Source: UBA1756 sp045132235 (GTDB taxonomy: Bacteria; Bacteroidota; Bacteroidia; Bacteroidales; WCHB1-69). Taken from it: a stretch of 53,409 bases of DNA. Every line of letters begins with the position of its first letter. The stretch's first letter is position 1. Both the position numbers and the translations under genes were made by a program. The DNA is taken from the NCBI GenBank assembly GCA_045132235.1, contig JBGURX010000011.1:1-53409 (forward strand). Reading direction: 5' to 3'. Positions 15,490 to 25,177 of the stretch are shown piece by piece. The notes beneath the pieces are model-generated. The model had not been told where the DNA came from. It saw only the letters and a list, made by a program, of their open reading frames with translations, and did not search any database.

Positions 15490-17952
15490 ATGATGAAGAA
15501 ACTCTTCCTTTTGGCAGTTCTTTCCTGCTTTATTTTCAGTAATTTATGCTTTGCCCAGACGGAAAACCCTTACGAGAATTTCAATCCGGAGGCGCTGAAA
15601 AGCAACAAAAATTACGTCAAAAATTTCGCTCCCAACAATTTCAGCCACAAGATTCTTTACGAATGCATGGTGGACATGGTGAATGCCGCCCGTGCGGAAT
15701 ACGCCTTCCTGCCGGCCATGAAGACCGACATCCGTCTGGATTCCACCGCTGCATATCAGGCTGTATATGAAGCCAGTAAGGAGGAGAAAACCGCAGAAGG
15801 CGTCGCTCCGTACCGCACCACCGAGCAACGACTCAAGAAGTACGGTCTCGGCACCCATGGCAAAGAGCTGGTGTCGAAGGCCAAGGCCACGCTGGGCGAC
15901 AAGGACTACTGCTACTACGATGTATGCCTTGAGCTCATCAAGCCCCTGCTGAAGAACGCCAAGACCGCCGCCGTGCTGCTCGACCGCCAATATACCTATA
16001 TCGGTTTCGGCTATGAGTTCGACAAATACATGAAGAGCATCTACACCTCCTATATCTTTGCCAACGACCGCACCTTCAACAACGGCAAACCCCGCCAGCT
16101 CAGCAAAGACCTCCCCTACACCCGCACCAAACTCGGTCTGGCCGGCTACGACGAGCAGCTGTGCAAAAAATGCATGACCGAGAAGGGTCTGGAGATGCTT
16201 TCGGAATGCCTGTCGGTGAAAGACGGCGTGGTATATTTCAGCCATGACGACAACAAGGCTATCAAGCGGCTCATCGGCAAGGAGGGTGACGCCATCGTGC
16301 TCGACTTCGTGCAGCACAGCCAGTACGAATGCGACGGAGTGAACAATGTGGACCACGACCGCCCGAACCACGGCTACATGACCAAGATCATCACCTTTGA
16401 GGACATCCTCGACCAGAACCAGGCCACGGGCAAGAAGACCACCAAGATCCTCGCCCCCATCGCCGACGTGCCGCAGGAGATTGCCGACGATGCCGAATAT
16501 GACATCATCATCATCATTGTAAAAGACGGCAAATATGTATGCCGCAACGTGTTGAAGAAGCAGGTGGAGTGCAAGAATGCCAACTATACTGAGCCTCTTT
16601 ACTTCGCAAAAGACATCAACACGGTGAAGCCCGCCGGTGAGTGGGTGCCCGTGGCAGAGACCAACACCCTCACGCTGACCGTGCCTTTCGAGGACAAGAA
16701 ATACGACCTCACCTTCGACGACATCCAGCCCTATCTGGTCGCCCTCAACGAACCCGGCTTCGTGGTGGAGGGCGCCGAGGTGGTGGTGAGCAACTCGCTC
16801 AACTTCTCGGGCGACGCCACCGCACAGAAAAATCAGGAGCGCCGCGGCAAGAGCATCGCCAACGCCCTCCAGCAGCAGTTCAAAGAGAAAGCGTTCGAGG
16901 TGGCGCTGACCTACAGCGACGGCTGGGAACAGTTCAAAAAGGACATCGTGAACCACCCCACCTACGGCGAGATGGCCATCGGCACCAAGGCACAAGCCGT
17001 GTCGAAGCTGAAAGCCAACGGCGGCAAGATCGCCAAGGAGCTGGACGCCGACTATCTGAAACAGGAACGCTGTGCGGTCATCACCCTGCACATCCGCTAC
17101 AAAATTGACGGCGACAACGAGCAGGATTTCGCAGTGGCGAAATTCAACCGTGCGATGGCGGCTAAGAACTACGGACTGGCCATGGCCATCCAGCAGTACA
17201 TGATCAAAGAGGTGGAAGCCAAGCACTACAACGCGCAGGCCGCCACCCGTCAGGAGATCCCCAACGGCAAGAACTTCCAGCCCTTCCTCACCAACCGCCT
17301 CTACATGCAGAGCGTGGCTGACGGCGGCGTGAACGTGCGCACCGCCACCGAGATGCTGGATGTGACCAAGCTCGACAACACCAACCAGACCGCCCAGTAC
17401 AACGATGCCGTGGCCAAGGTGGCCTCCGGCTCCCCCTTCGCCGACCTCAACGACATCAACATCCGCCAGGCCAATATTGACCGTCTCTATGTTCTGAAAG
17501 ACATTCCACAGGAGCAGGTCAACAACCTCAACATGGAATTCCAGTTCCAAATCATTGACTATCTGAAGAGTGCCCCTGCCACCACAGAAAGCACAACCCT
17601 GCTGGACAATACTTACGCCAAGATCAAAGCTATCCGCAACCCTGTGATGTCCTCATGGGAGAATGCCTACAAGCTGGCCTCCATCTTCGTGAAGAACGCT
17701 GACTATGTGTATGCGGTGAGCCTGATGGAGCCGTTCCTCAACGATCCCAGCATCTCCAACGACTTCCTCTTCTCGTTCATCTCCCTCTCCGCCGTGCGCG
17801 AGGAACTCTACATGAGCGGCAACATGACACTGGCCGTGCAGCTGGCCTCCGAACGCGATGCCGCCCGTCTGTGCGGACTTTTCGACAAGCTGCCCATCGT
17901 CATTTTCGACAACGAAGAGGTGAAAAGCATTGTCTGTAAAAATTGCAAATAA
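15490..17952 (+). CDS. large secreted protein with N-terminal CAP-like domain
   Basis: An 820-residue protein with a signal peptide (MMKKLFLLAVLSCFIFSNLCFAQ). Residues about 55-200 resemble a CAP/SCP-like domain: MVDMVNAARAEYAFLP, then LDSTAAYQAVYEA, GVAPYRTTEQR, and YIGFGYEFDKYMKSIYTSYIF; the usual catalytic-looking His of the family is not obvious. Residues about 425-560 (SNSLNFSGDATAQKNQERRGKSI, SDGWEQFKKDIV) are faintly like the OmpA-like regions in Bacteroidales surface proteins. The last third is helical and repeat-like (possible TPR-type helices), ending CKNCK. I do not recognise the whole protein. The second ATG at 15493 is an alternative start. It lies 29 bases before the first DPP7 gene, so it may share its transcript. 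Confidence 0.65.
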   Translation: MMKKLFLLAVLSCFIFSNLCFAQTENPYENFNPEALKSNKNYVKNFAPNNFSHKILYECMVDMVNAARAEYAFLPAMKTDIRLDSTAAYQAVYEASKEEKTAEGVAPYRTTEQRLKKYGLGTHGKELVSKAKATLGDKDYCYYDVCLELIKPLLKNAKTAAVLLDRQYTYIGFGYEFDKYMKSIYTSYIFANDRTFNNGKPRQLSKDLPYTRTKLGLAGYDEQLCKKCMTEKGLEMLSECLSVKDGVVYFSHDDNKAIKRLIGKEGDAIVLDFVQHSQYECDGVNNVDHDRPNHGYMTKIITFEDILDQNQATGKKTTKILAPIADVPQEIADDAEYDIIIIIVKDGKYVCRNVLKKQVECKNANYTEPLYFAKDINTVKPAGEWVPVAETNTLTLTVPFEDKKYDLTFDDIQPYLVALNEPGFVVEGAEVVVSNSLNFSGDATAQKNQERRGKSIANALQQQFKEKAFEVALTYSDGWEQFKKDIVNHPTYGEMAIGTKAQAVSKLKANGGKIAKELDADYLKQERCAVITLHIRYKIDGDNEQDFAVAKFNRAMAAKNYGLAMAIQQYMIKEVEAKHYNAQAATRQEIPNGKNFQPFLTNRLYMQSVADGGVNVRTATEMLDVTKLDNTNQTAQYNDAVAKVASGSPFADLNDINIRQANIDRLYVLKDIPQEQVNNLNMEFQFQIIDYLKSAPATTESTTLLDNTYAKIKAIRNPVMSSWENAYKLASIFVKNADYVYAVSLMEPFLNDPSISNDFLFSFISLSAVREELYMSGNMTLAVQLASERDAARLCGLFDKLPIVIFDNEEVKSIVCKNCK

Positions 17953-17981
17953 TTCATTATTCATCATTTATAATTATCATT

Positions 17982-20108
17982 ATGAAAAAATTCCTGTTAT
18001 TACCCATCCTTGCACTCTTGACCGTGCAACTGGGCGCTACCAATCCGCCCGATGAAGGCATGTGGCTGCCTATGTTTGTGAAAGACTACAACTACGCCAC
18101 CATGAAGCACCTCGGGCTGCACCTGACCGCCGAGCAGATGTGGGACATCAACAACTCCTCGCTGAAAGACGCCATTGTGGAGTTGGGCAACGACGGCGAC
18201 CATTTCTGCACCGGCGAGATCATCTCCGAGCAGGGTTTGATGCTGACCAACCACCACTGTGGCTACGAGCGCATCGCCGAGCATTCCACCCTTGAGCACG
18301 ACTACCTGAAGGACGGTTTCTGGGCCGCCACCAACAAAGACGAGCTCCCCAACCCCGGCATGACCGCCACGTTCCTCCTCCGCATGGAAGATGTGACTGC
18401 CAAAGTTTTGGTAGAGGGTGGTGATAAAGATGAAATCATCAGCGAGCTGAAGAACGAGTACAGCGAAAACGGCCGTTACACCGTGGCTATCAAGGACTTC
18501 TTCGATGGCAACCAGTACTTCATGTTCATCTATGAAGTGTATCGCGACGTGCGTTTGGTGGGTGCTCCTCCGAGCAGCATCGGCAAGTTCGGCGACGAGA
18601 CCGACAACTGGGTATGGCCCCGCCACACCGGCGACTTCTCCATGTTCCGCATCTACACGGCTCCCGACGGCAGTCCGGCAGAATATTCCGAGGAGAATGT
18701 TCCGCTGAAACCCAAATACTCGCTGCCCATCAGCATGAAAGGCATTGAAGCCGGCGACTTCGCCATGGTGTGGGGCATCCCGGGAAGCACCAACCGCTAC
18801 CTCACCTCCTACGAGGTGGAATTCCAGATCGCCACACAGGACAAGCCCATCGTGGAGTTCTGCGACATGGTACTGCCTGCCATCCGCGAGGAGATGAACG
18901 CCCGCGACGAGGTGCGTATCAAATACGCCTCCGACTATGCCAGCATGGCCAACACATGGAAGAACCAGAAAGGCGAAATCGCCAGTCTGACCAACCTCGG
19001 CATCGCCGACAAGAAACGCGAAGAGGAGAAAGACCTGCTGAAATGGATCAACCAGTCGAAGGAGCGCAAAGAGAAATACGGCAACCCCGTTGACTCCATC
19101 CGTGAAGTGTGCGAGAATGCCGACATCGATGGCTTCCGCCAGCTGATGTACGCCAACTTCGCCCTCACCGTCTCCAAACTTCTCGTCACGCCCCTCGATG
19201 TGGAAGCCAGCCTTGCTGACGGACAGAAGAAATTCACCGATGAGGAAAAGGCCATGTATCTCGAAGCATACCGCAAACAGATGGGCAACACCGACTACAT
19301 CACTGAAGAGAAAACCATTGCCGCCATCTCGAAATTGTGGATGTCGCTGCCGCTGGACCAGCAGCCGGAGTTCTGCAATCTCATCCGTGAAAAATACAAG
19401 GGAGATTGCGACGCTTTCGCCAAAGCTGCGATGAAATCTTCCATCTATTCCAGCGAAGAAGCCTTCGTCCAATATCTCAACAAGCCCTCCAAAAAAGCTC
19501 TTGACAAAGACATGATCAACAGCTACTGCTATGCCATGTACATGACGCTCTTCCAGAACATCTTCACCTACTGGGGTTACAACAGTTCCATTGAGAGCGC
19601 CCGCAAGAACTACATGGCCGCCATGCTGGAGATGAACGCCGGCAAGCCCATGTACCCGGATGCCAACTCCACCATGCGCTGCACCTACGGCACCGTGTGC
19701 GACTACTCGCCGAAGGACGGTGTGCGCTACAACTACTTCACCACCGCTGAAGGCATTCTCGAAAAAGAAATCCCCGGCGATCCCGAATTCGATGTCAGTC
19801 CGAAGCTCAAGAAACTCATCCTTGACAAAGACTTCGGTCCGTATGCCATGAAGAACGGCAAGCTGCCCGTATGCTTCCTCACCAACAACGACATCACCGG
19901 CGGCAACTCCGGCAGTCCCGTGCTGAACGGCAACGGCGAACTTATCGGCTGTGCCTTCGACGGCAACATCGAGGCCCTCTGCAGCGACATCATCTTCGAC
20001 ACCGACCTGCAAAGATGCATCTGCGTGGACATCCGCTACGTGCTGTTCATCATCGACAAGTATGCCGGTGCACAGCGCTTCATCAAAGAAATGAACATCA
20101 TCAAATAA
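17982..20108 (+). CDS. S46 dipeptidyl-peptidase, DPP7 type (copy 1)
   Basis: A 708-residue periplasmic serine exopeptidase that removes dipeptides from peptide N termini. A signal peptide (MKKFLLLPILALLTVQLGA) is followed by the S46 start TNPPDEGMWLP. The catalytic His is in LTNHHCGY, the Asp in WPRHTGDFSMF and the Ser in GGNSGSPV. The residue 18 after the Ser is Gly in AFDGNIEA; as I recall from Porphyromonas enzymes, Gly marks DPP7 (hydrophobic P1) while Arg marks DPP11 (acidic P1). The in-frame start at 17943 was rejected because it puts residues before the signal peptide. A paralogue follows after 29 bases. It probably feeds amino-acid fermentation. Confidence 0.9.
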   Translation: MKKFLLLPILALLTVQLGATNPPDEGMWLPMFVKDYNYATMKHLGLHLTAEQMWDINNSSLKDAIVELGNDGDHFCTGEIISEQGLMLTNHHCGYERIAEHSTLEHDYLKDGFWAATNKDELPNPGMTATFLLRMEDVTAKVLVEGGDKDEIISELKNEYSENGRYTVAIKDFFDGNQYFMFIYEVYRDVRLVGAPPSSIGKFGDETDNWVWPRHTGDFSMFRIYTAPDGSPAEYSEENVPLKPKYSLPISMKGIEAGDFAMVWGIPGSTNRYLTSYEVEFQIATQDKPIVEFCDMVLPAIREEMNARDEVRIKYASDYASMANTWKNQKGEIASLTNLGIADKKREEEKDLLKWINQSKERKEKYGNPVDSIREVCENADIDGFRQLMYANFALTVSKLLVTPLDVEASLADGQKKFTDEEKAMYLEAYRKQMGNTDYITEEKTIAAISKLWMSLPLDQQPEFCNLIREKYKGDCDAFAKAAMKSSIYSSEEAFVQYLNKPSKKALDKDMINSYCYAMYMTLFQNIFTYWGYNSSIESARKNYMAAMLEMNAGKPMYPDANSTMRCTYGTVCDYSPKDGVRYNYFTTAEGILEKEIPGDPEFDVSPKLKKLILDKDFGPYAMKNGKLPVCFLTNNDITGGNSGSPVLNGNGELIGCAFDGNIEALCSDIIFDTDLQRCICVDIRYVLFIIDKYAGAQRFIKEMNIIK

Positions 20109-20137
20109 TTATTAATCATTAACTTAAAGCTTTTTCT

Positions 20138-22288
20138 ATGAAAAAATTCTTTCTGTTACCTCTGCTGGCTTGTCTGTTCCTGACTGCCGGTGCCACCAAT
20201 CCGCCTGATGAAGGCATGTGGCTGCCCATGTTCGTGAAGGACTACAACTACGCCACCATGCAAAAACTCGGTCTGCACCTGACCGCCGAACAGATGTGGG
20301 ACATCAACAACTCATCCCTCAAGGATGCCATTGTGGAGCTCGGCAACGACGGGCAGCACTTCTGCACCGGCGAAATCATCTCCGAGAACGGCCTGATGCT
20401 CACCAACCACCACTGTGGTTACAGCAGCATCGCCGACCACTCCACCACTGAACACGACTACCTGAAGGACGGCTTCTGGGCCGCTTCCTACAAAGAGGAG
20501 CTTCCCAACCCCGGTCTTACCGCCACCTTCCTCGTGCGCATGGAGAATGTGACCGCCAAAGTGCTGGAAGGTGTCACCTCGGAGACCAAGAACTCCGACC
20601 GCCAGAAGATGGTCAAGAAAGTCTCTGCCGACCTTGTGAACGAGGCTGAGGAGAACGGCCGCTACAAAGCCGTCATCAAAGACTTCTTCGATGGCAACGA
20701 ATACTATATGTTTGTATATGAAGTGTATCGCGACGTGCGCTTGGTGGGTGCTCCCCCGAGCAGCATCGGCAAGTTCGGCGACGAGACCGACAACTGGGTA
20801 TGGCCCCGCCACACCGGTGACTTCTCAATGTTCCGTATCTACACCGCACCCGACGGCAGTCCGGCAGAATATTCAGAGAACAATGTTCCCATGAAGCCGA
20901 AATACTCGCTGCCCATCAGTTTGAAAGGCATCAACTATGGCGACTACGCAATGGTATGGGGCGTGCCGGGACGTACCACCCGCTACATGACCTCCTACGA
21001 GGTGCGCCAAACTCTTGAGTGCCAGAACAAGCCCATCTTCGAAGCACTGGATGTCATCCTGCCCGTCATCCGCGAGCAGATGAACGCCCGCGACGAGGTG
21101 CGCATCGCCTACGCCTCCGACTATGCCAGCATGTCGAACATGTGGAAGAACCAGAAGGGACAGTATGCCAGCCTCATCAAGCTCGGCATCGCCGACAAGA
21201 AAGCCGCTCAGGAAGCCGAGCTGCTGAAATGGATCAACGCCGACAACAAGCGCAAAGAACTCTACGGCAACCCGTTGGAGAAAATCGAGAAGGCCTGCTC
21301 CGAAGTGGATGTACAGGCCATGCGTGCCTTCATGTACACCAACATGAGCCTCCGCAACTCCAAGATGCTCTTCGCTCCCTACAACCTGCCCAAGCTCCCC
21401 ACCGAAGCGGTGAGCCAGAGCGAGAAAGAGGAAATGCTCAAGAGCTATCGTGAATACATGGAAGGTGCCGACGCACTCACCGAGCAGAATGTGATTGCCG
21501 CCACCCTGCGCCTCATGCAGCAGCTGCCCGCTGACTACTGGCCGGAAGGTATTTTCGAATACATCAACAAGAACTACAAGGGCAACTTCGACGCTTTTGC
21601 CAAAGCCTGCATGGAGAAATCCGTTTACGGCAGCGAAGCCAATCTTGCCAAATATCTTGACAAACCGAACCAAAAGGTGCTTGACAACGACCCGCTCTAC
21701 ACCTACTACAAAGCCATGCTGGCACATATCTTCAAATATCAAGGAATTTATATGAGTGCCAACAGCAAGGTCAGCGCTCCTCGCCGTACCTATATGGCTG
21801 CCCTGATGGAGATGCAGAAAGGACAGCCCATGTATCCCGATGCCAACTCCACCATGCGCTGCACCTACGGCACCGTGTGCGACTACTATCCGGCTGACGG
21901 CGTGCAGTACCTGCACTACACCACCGCTGAAGGCATCCTCGAGAAAGAGATTCCGAACGATCCCGAGTTCGACGTGAACCCGAAGCTGAAGAAACTCATC
22001 CTCGACAAGGACTTCGGCCAGTATGCGATGAAAGACGGCAAACTGCCGGTCTGCTTCATCACCAACAACGACATCACCGGCGGTAACTCCGGCAGCCCCG
22101 TGCTCAACGGCAACGGCGAGCTCATCGGCTGTGCCTTCGACGGCAACATCGAGGCCCTCTGCAGCGACATCATCTTCGACACCGAGCTGCAGCGCTGCAT
22201 CTGCGTGGACATCCGCTACGTGCTGTTCGTGGTGGACAAATTCGCCGGTGCACACCGCTTCATCGAAGAGATGGACATCGTGAAATAA
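20138..22288 (+). CDS. S46 dipeptidyl-peptidase, DPP7 type (copy 2)
   Basis: A 716-residue tandem paralogue of the upstream gene. Signal peptide MKKFFLLPLLACLFLTAGA, then TNPPDEGMWLP; catalytic LTNHHCGY, WPRHTGDFSMF and GGNSGSPV are all intact, and the specificity position is again Gly (AFDGNIEA). It differs most from copy 1 in the helical domain (about residues 280-540) and has a longer loop near residue 140-165 (TSETKNSDRQKMVKK). Around the active site the DNA is nearly identical to copy 1, including silent positions. The two copies probably differ in subsite preference. The operon ends at the strong terminator at 22305. Confidence 0.9.
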   Translation: MKKFFLLPLLACLFLTAGATNPPDEGMWLPMFVKDYNYATMQKLGLHLTAEQMWDINNSSLKDAIVELGNDGQHFCTGEIISENGLMLTNHHCGYSSIADHSTTEHDYLKDGFWAASYKEELPNPGLTATFLVRMENVTAKVLEGVTSETKNSDRQKMVKKVSADLVNEAEENGRYKAVIKDFFDGNEYYMFVYEVYRDVRLVGAPPSSIGKFGDETDNWVWPRHTGDFSMFRIYTAPDGSPAEYSENNVPMKPKYSLPISLKGINYGDYAMVWGVPGRTTRYMTSYEVRQTLECQNKPIFEALDVILPVIREQMNARDEVRIAYASDYASMSNMWKNQKGQYASLIKLGIADKKAAQEAELLKWINADNKRKELYGNPLEKIEKACSEVDVQAMRAFMYTNMSLRNSKMLFAPYNLPKLPTEAVSQSEKEEMLKSYREYMEGADALTEQNVIAATLRLMQQLPADYWPEGIFEYINKNYKGNFDAFAKACMEKSVYGSEANLAKYLDKPNQKVLDNDPLYTYYKAMLAHIFKYQGIYMSANSKVSAPRRTYMAALMEMQKGQPMYPDANSTMRCTYGTVCDYYPADGVQYLHYTTAEGILEKEIPNDPEFDVNPKLKKLILDKDFGQYAMKDGKLPVCFITNNDITGGNSGSPVLNGNGELIGCAFDGNIEALCSDIIFDTELQRCICVDIRYVLFVVDKFAGAHRFIEEMDIVK

Positions 22289-22304
22289 TCTTTCCCACTG
22301 GGGG

Positions 22305-22350
22305 AAAAAACAAACAGCCGTGGCGGAATCGCCACGGCTGTTTGTTTTTT
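22305..22350. terminator. bidirectional rho-independent terminator
   Basis: A perfect 21-bp stem (left arm 22305-22325, right arm 22330-22350) with a GAAT loop, GC-rich in the middle and flanked by A6 and T6, so it works in both directions. It separates the second DPP7 gene from the convergent mpl gene. Confidence 0.95.
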
Positions 22351-22385
22351 ACGGCTGCAAGGAATGTCTGATGGTATCATACCAT

Positions 22386-22407
22386 GAGACGCGATGAATC
22401 GCGTCTC
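22386..22407. repeat. GACGCGAT palindrome
   Basis: GAGACGCGAT and ATCGCGTCTC flank a 2-base centre; CTAC follows. It is the same family as 6487-6520 and lies 5 bases beyond the mpl stop codon. Confidence 0.75.
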
Positions 22408-22411
22408 TACC

Positions 22412-23764
22412 CTATGCCAGCAGCTCGTCGGCCAGCTCCTCAAACACGAGGCCGCCGAAATTGCCGGAACTCATCAGCAGGTAGGCCGTCGCCGGCTCGC
22501 GATGATTCAACAGGAAGATGTGCAACGACTCTGTATCGGTGAAAACCTCCAAGTCGGTACGGCCGAAGGCTTCATACACCATCTCTTTTGTGATGGGTGG
22601 CAACTTCTTGTGCTCCACCGCTTTCGGGTCGAAGAAAATCACCGACACATCGGCGGCATCCATCACATGCTGATACTGGCAGAGGAACTCCTGCGACAGA
22701 CTGCTGAAGGTGTGCAGCTCCATGCAGGCCACCAACCGGCGGTCAGGATACTGCTCACGCACCGCTCCGATGGTGGCTTTCAACTTGGATGGTGAATGGG
22801 CGAAATCTTTGTAAACCACTCCCCTGTCGTTCCGCTTCACCAGCTCCAGACGCTTCGAGGCGCCCTTGAAGGTACGGATGGCCTCGTAGAACTGCGCATC
22901 GCTCACCCCGACCTCACGGCACGCCAACCGCGCCGCATTGAGGTTCGCCATGTTATGCTTGCCAAAAATCTGCATCGGCACCTCGCCGGCATCCGTCAGC
23001 AGACAGGTCACCCCGTCGCGAATCACGTACGGATGCACCGTGTACGGCTCTTTTTTTACGCCTTCAATCTCTTCTCCCAACATCCTAACATTTTCATCAT
23101 CATTACAATAGATAAATGTACGATCGATCATCTTGGCAAAGGTGCGGAACGTGTCCACATACTGCGGGAAGGTCGGAAAAACGTTGATGTGATCCCACGC
23201 GATACCGCTGATAATGCCCACATTGGGCTGGTACAGGTGGAATTTGGAACGGCGGTCGATGGGAGAGGTCAGGTACTCGTCGCCTTCCATCACCATGATC
23301 TTGGCCTCGTGCGACAATTTCACCATCACCTCAAAACCAGCCAACTGGGCACCCACCATATAGTCGCAGTCAATATGGTGATACTGAAGCACATGCAGAA
23401 TCATTGCCGTGATGGTGGTTTTGCCGTGACTGCCGCCCACCACAATGCGGAGCTTGTCTTTGCTCTGTTCATACAGAAATTCGGGATAGGAATAGACCTT
23501 CACACCCAACTCCTTGGCTTTCAGCAGCTCAGGATTGTCCAAGCGGGCGTGCATGCCCAGAATGACAGCATCCAAATCGGGCGTGATTTTGTCGGGATTC
23601 CAGCCGATGGAGTCGGGCAGCAGTCCGTATTTCTCCAATCTTCCTTTAGCGGGATTGAAGATCTCGTCATCGGAGCCGGTGATGGTGTAACCTTTCTGAT
23701 GGAGGGCGATGGCCAAATTGTGCATGGCACTACCGCCAATAGCAATAAAATGGATCTTTTTCAT
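22412..23764 (-). CDS. mpl: UDP-N-acetylmuramate:L-Ala-gamma-D-Glu-meso-DAP ligase (Mpl-type Mur ligase)
   Basis: A 450-residue Mur ligase that attaches recycled murein tripeptide to UDP-MurNAc. The N-terminal nucleotide-binding IGGSAMHNLAIAL, the ATP loop GGSHGKTTITAM, and the Mpl-like VMEGDEYLTSPIDRRSKF are visible, followed by ISGIAWDHINVFPTF. The C-terminal domain starts near KDFAHSPSKLKAT. MurC was considered, but the EGDEY...DRRSKF region is closer to Mpl as known from other bacteria. Start ATG at 23764. dut lies 51 bases upstream, with half of a palindromic repeat between them; mpl may be read from the dut promoter. Confidence 0.85.
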   Translation of the reverse strand: MKKIHFIAIGGSAMHNLAIALHQKGYTITGSDDEIFNPAKGRLEKYGLLPDSIGWNPDKITPDLDAVILGMHARLDNPELLKAKELGVKVYSYPEFLYEQSKDKLRIVVGGSHGKTTITAMILHVLQYHHIDCDYMVGAQLAGFEVMVKLSHEAKIMVMEGDEYLTSPIDRRSKFHLYQPNVGIISGIAWDHINVFPTFPQYVDTFRTFAKMIDRTFIYCNDDENVRMLGEEIEGVKKEPYTVHPYVIRDGVTCLLTDAGEVPMQIFGKHNMANLNAARLACREVGVSDAQFYEAIRTFKGASKRLELVKRNDRGVVYKDFAHSPSKLKATIGAVREQYPDRRLVACMELHTFSSLSQEFLCQYQHVMDAADVSVIFFDPKAVEHKKLPPITKEMVYEAFGRTDLEVFTDTESLHIFLLNHREPATAYLLMSSGNFGGLVFEELADELLA

Positions 23765-23790
23765 TCAGGTTGATGGTTTATTTGTAATTT

Positions 23791-23805
23791 GAGACGCGAT
23801 GAATC
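23791..23805. repeat. half copy of the GACGCGAT palindrome
   Basis: GAGACGCGATGAATC equals the left part of the 22386-22407 palindrome; the right arm is missing. It sits in the 51-base gap between mpl and dut. Confidence 0.55.
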
Positions 23806-23815
23806 ATATTGACGT

Positions 23816-24250
23816 TCAATGTTTTCCTGTGCTGCCGAAGCCGCCTGCACCACGTTCAGTGTCAGATAATTCCGTAACTTCTTCCCATTCCACGACCTCA
23901 TGGCGCGCCACCACCATCTGGGCGATGCGGTCGCCGGGGTTGATGGTAAACGACTCTTTCGACAGGTTGACCAGACCGACCTTCACCTCGCCGCGATAGT
24001 CGGCATCGATAGTGCCGGGCGAGTTGATGACCGTGATGCCGCTCTTGATGGCCAGACCGCTGCGGGGACGAATCTGCGCCTCGAAGCCGACGGGCAGTTC
24101 AATAAAAATACCGGTGGGCACAACTGCTCTTTCAAGCGAGCCGATGGTAATGGGGTCGGGAATGTCGGCACGCAAATCCATGCCGGCAGAGTATGGCGTG
24201 GCATACGCCGGAAGCGCATTCTGCGATTGGTTGACGATTTTACACTTCAT
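23816..24250 (-). CDS. dut: dUTP diphosphatase
   Basis: A 144-residue trimeric dUTPase that converts dUTP to dUMP and keeps uracil out of DNA. All five family motifs are present: AGMDLRA, RPRSGLA, GTIDADYRGE, GDRIAQMVV and RGAGGFGSTG. The ATG at 24250 was chosen over an in-frame ATG at 24298, because the promoter element at 24265-24272 lies between them. It lies upstream of mpl and downstream of recO on the same strand. Confidence 0.95.
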   Translation of the reverse strand: MKCKIVNQSQNALPAYATPYSAGMDLRADIPDPITIGSLERAVVPTGIFIELPVGFEAQIRPRSGLAIKSGITVINSPGTIDADYRGEVKVGLVNLSKESFTINPGDRIAQMVVARHEVVEWEEVTELSDTERGAGGFGSTGKH

Positions 24251-24264
24251 AGGAAAAATTTTGG

Positions 24265-24272
24265 CAAAGATA
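24265..24272 (-). promoter_or_regulatory. -7 promoter element for dut
   Basis: Minus-strand TATCTTTG (TAnnTTTG), 15 bases before the dut ATG at 24250, so the leader is very short. Confidence 0.6.
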
Positions 24273-24344
24273 ACCAAAATCCATCCTTTTCCGCACAATT
24301 TTCGGAATTCTTATACAAATAAAAATGTTGATAAAACCACTCCC

Positions 24345-25061
24345 CTATGCCCCCAACAGCTGCGACAAAATCTCCACCGACTCAATTTTACCAATCTGAC
24401 TATTATGCTCCTCAAAATAACGTAACATTCCGTATAGCAATTCATTACGAACAACTTTGTGCGGCAAAACCGGAACATCCTCCCCATTCATCAACTGCCA
24501 CAAATAGGCAGAAGCCTCACGGCTGAGGAAGTTGGGATAGTCGAAATACTCATGCACAAAACAGGATTCGTCGATGGAGAAAATGGAATTGTAGTCGGAA
24601 TAGTTGGTGGCGGGGAAAATACCCATCACATGGGCGAGCTTCACCATAAAACGCAGATGGATATCGGTGAGATGGGCCTGCTCGTCATCCAGTTCCAGCA
24701 AAGATGATTCCACAAAATCGTACAAGGCAGCATCCGCCCGATATTCCCTTAATATTTTATAAATCAATTCATTATAAAAAATAAAAATCGTACGGCGCAC
24801 CAAATCAAACGGAATGAGCTGGTATGAATGGAGAAGTGAAACCTCCTTGAAAAACTTGATATTCTGACCTTTATCATCAAATACCACCTCAATCATGGAG
24901 AGGTTTTCCAGCAGCGCCATCGTGCCGCGCCGCTGTTTCGAGTAGGCTCCCTTCACGATAAACGACTGCACGCCCGCATCGCGCGTGAAGATATTCACAA
25001 TCACGCTGTTCTCGGAGTATTTGGTTTTGTGCAGTACAATGCCGCGAGTGGTAATATGCAT
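24345..25061 (-). CDS. recO: DNA repair protein RecO
   Basis: A 238-residue RecFOR pathway protein that helps load RecA and anneals single strands. The N-terminal OB-fold reads ITTRGIVLHKTKYSENSVIVNIFTRDAGVQSFIVKGAYSK..., the typical RecO start, and a helical domain follows. The zinc cysteines found in some RecO proteins are not seen. ATG at 25061 was chosen because it begins the conserved MHITTRGIVL; an in-frame start at 25088 would add nine unconserved residues. It lies downstream of the rpsJ terminator. Confidence 0.88.
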   Translation of the reverse strand: MHITTRGIVLHKTKYSENSVIVNIFTRDAGVQSFIVKGAYSKQRRGTMALLENLSMIEVVFDDKGQNIKFFKEVSLLHSYQLIPFDLVRRTIFIFYNELIYKILREYRADAALYDFVESSLLELDDEQAHLTDIHLRFMVKLAHVMGIFPATNYSDYNSIFSIDESCFVHEYFDYPNFLSREASAYLWQLMNGEDVPVLPHKVVRNELLYGMLRYFEEHNSQIGKIESVEILSQLLGA

Positions 25062-25115
25062 AATTTCAAGAAGATAAATGAAGGTCAATCTAACAATCTC
25101 AACCTTCCAAAAAGA

Positions 25116-25154
25116 TAAAAGAAAGGCCTGCCGTCAATGAAGACAGCAAGGCCA
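25116..25154 (-). terminator. terminator after rpsJ
   Basis: On the minus strand GGCCTTGCTGTC and GACGGCAGGCC form an imperfect stem with a TTCATT loop, followed by TTTCTTTT. It lies 24 bases beyond the rpsJ stop, closing the str operon. Confidence 0.7.
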
Positions 25155-25177
25155 ACGCATTATGAAAATGATAAAGA

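Noticed and set aside
15544..17550. A 668-codon open frame on the minus strand
   Set aside because: It lies wholly antisense to the CAP-like gene, is a composition shadow of GC-rich codons (rich in Val, His, Leu), and has no motif or promoter. The same holds for the long antisense frames at 18000-20012, 20873-22255, 5411-6577, 36097-37476 and 46755-47768.
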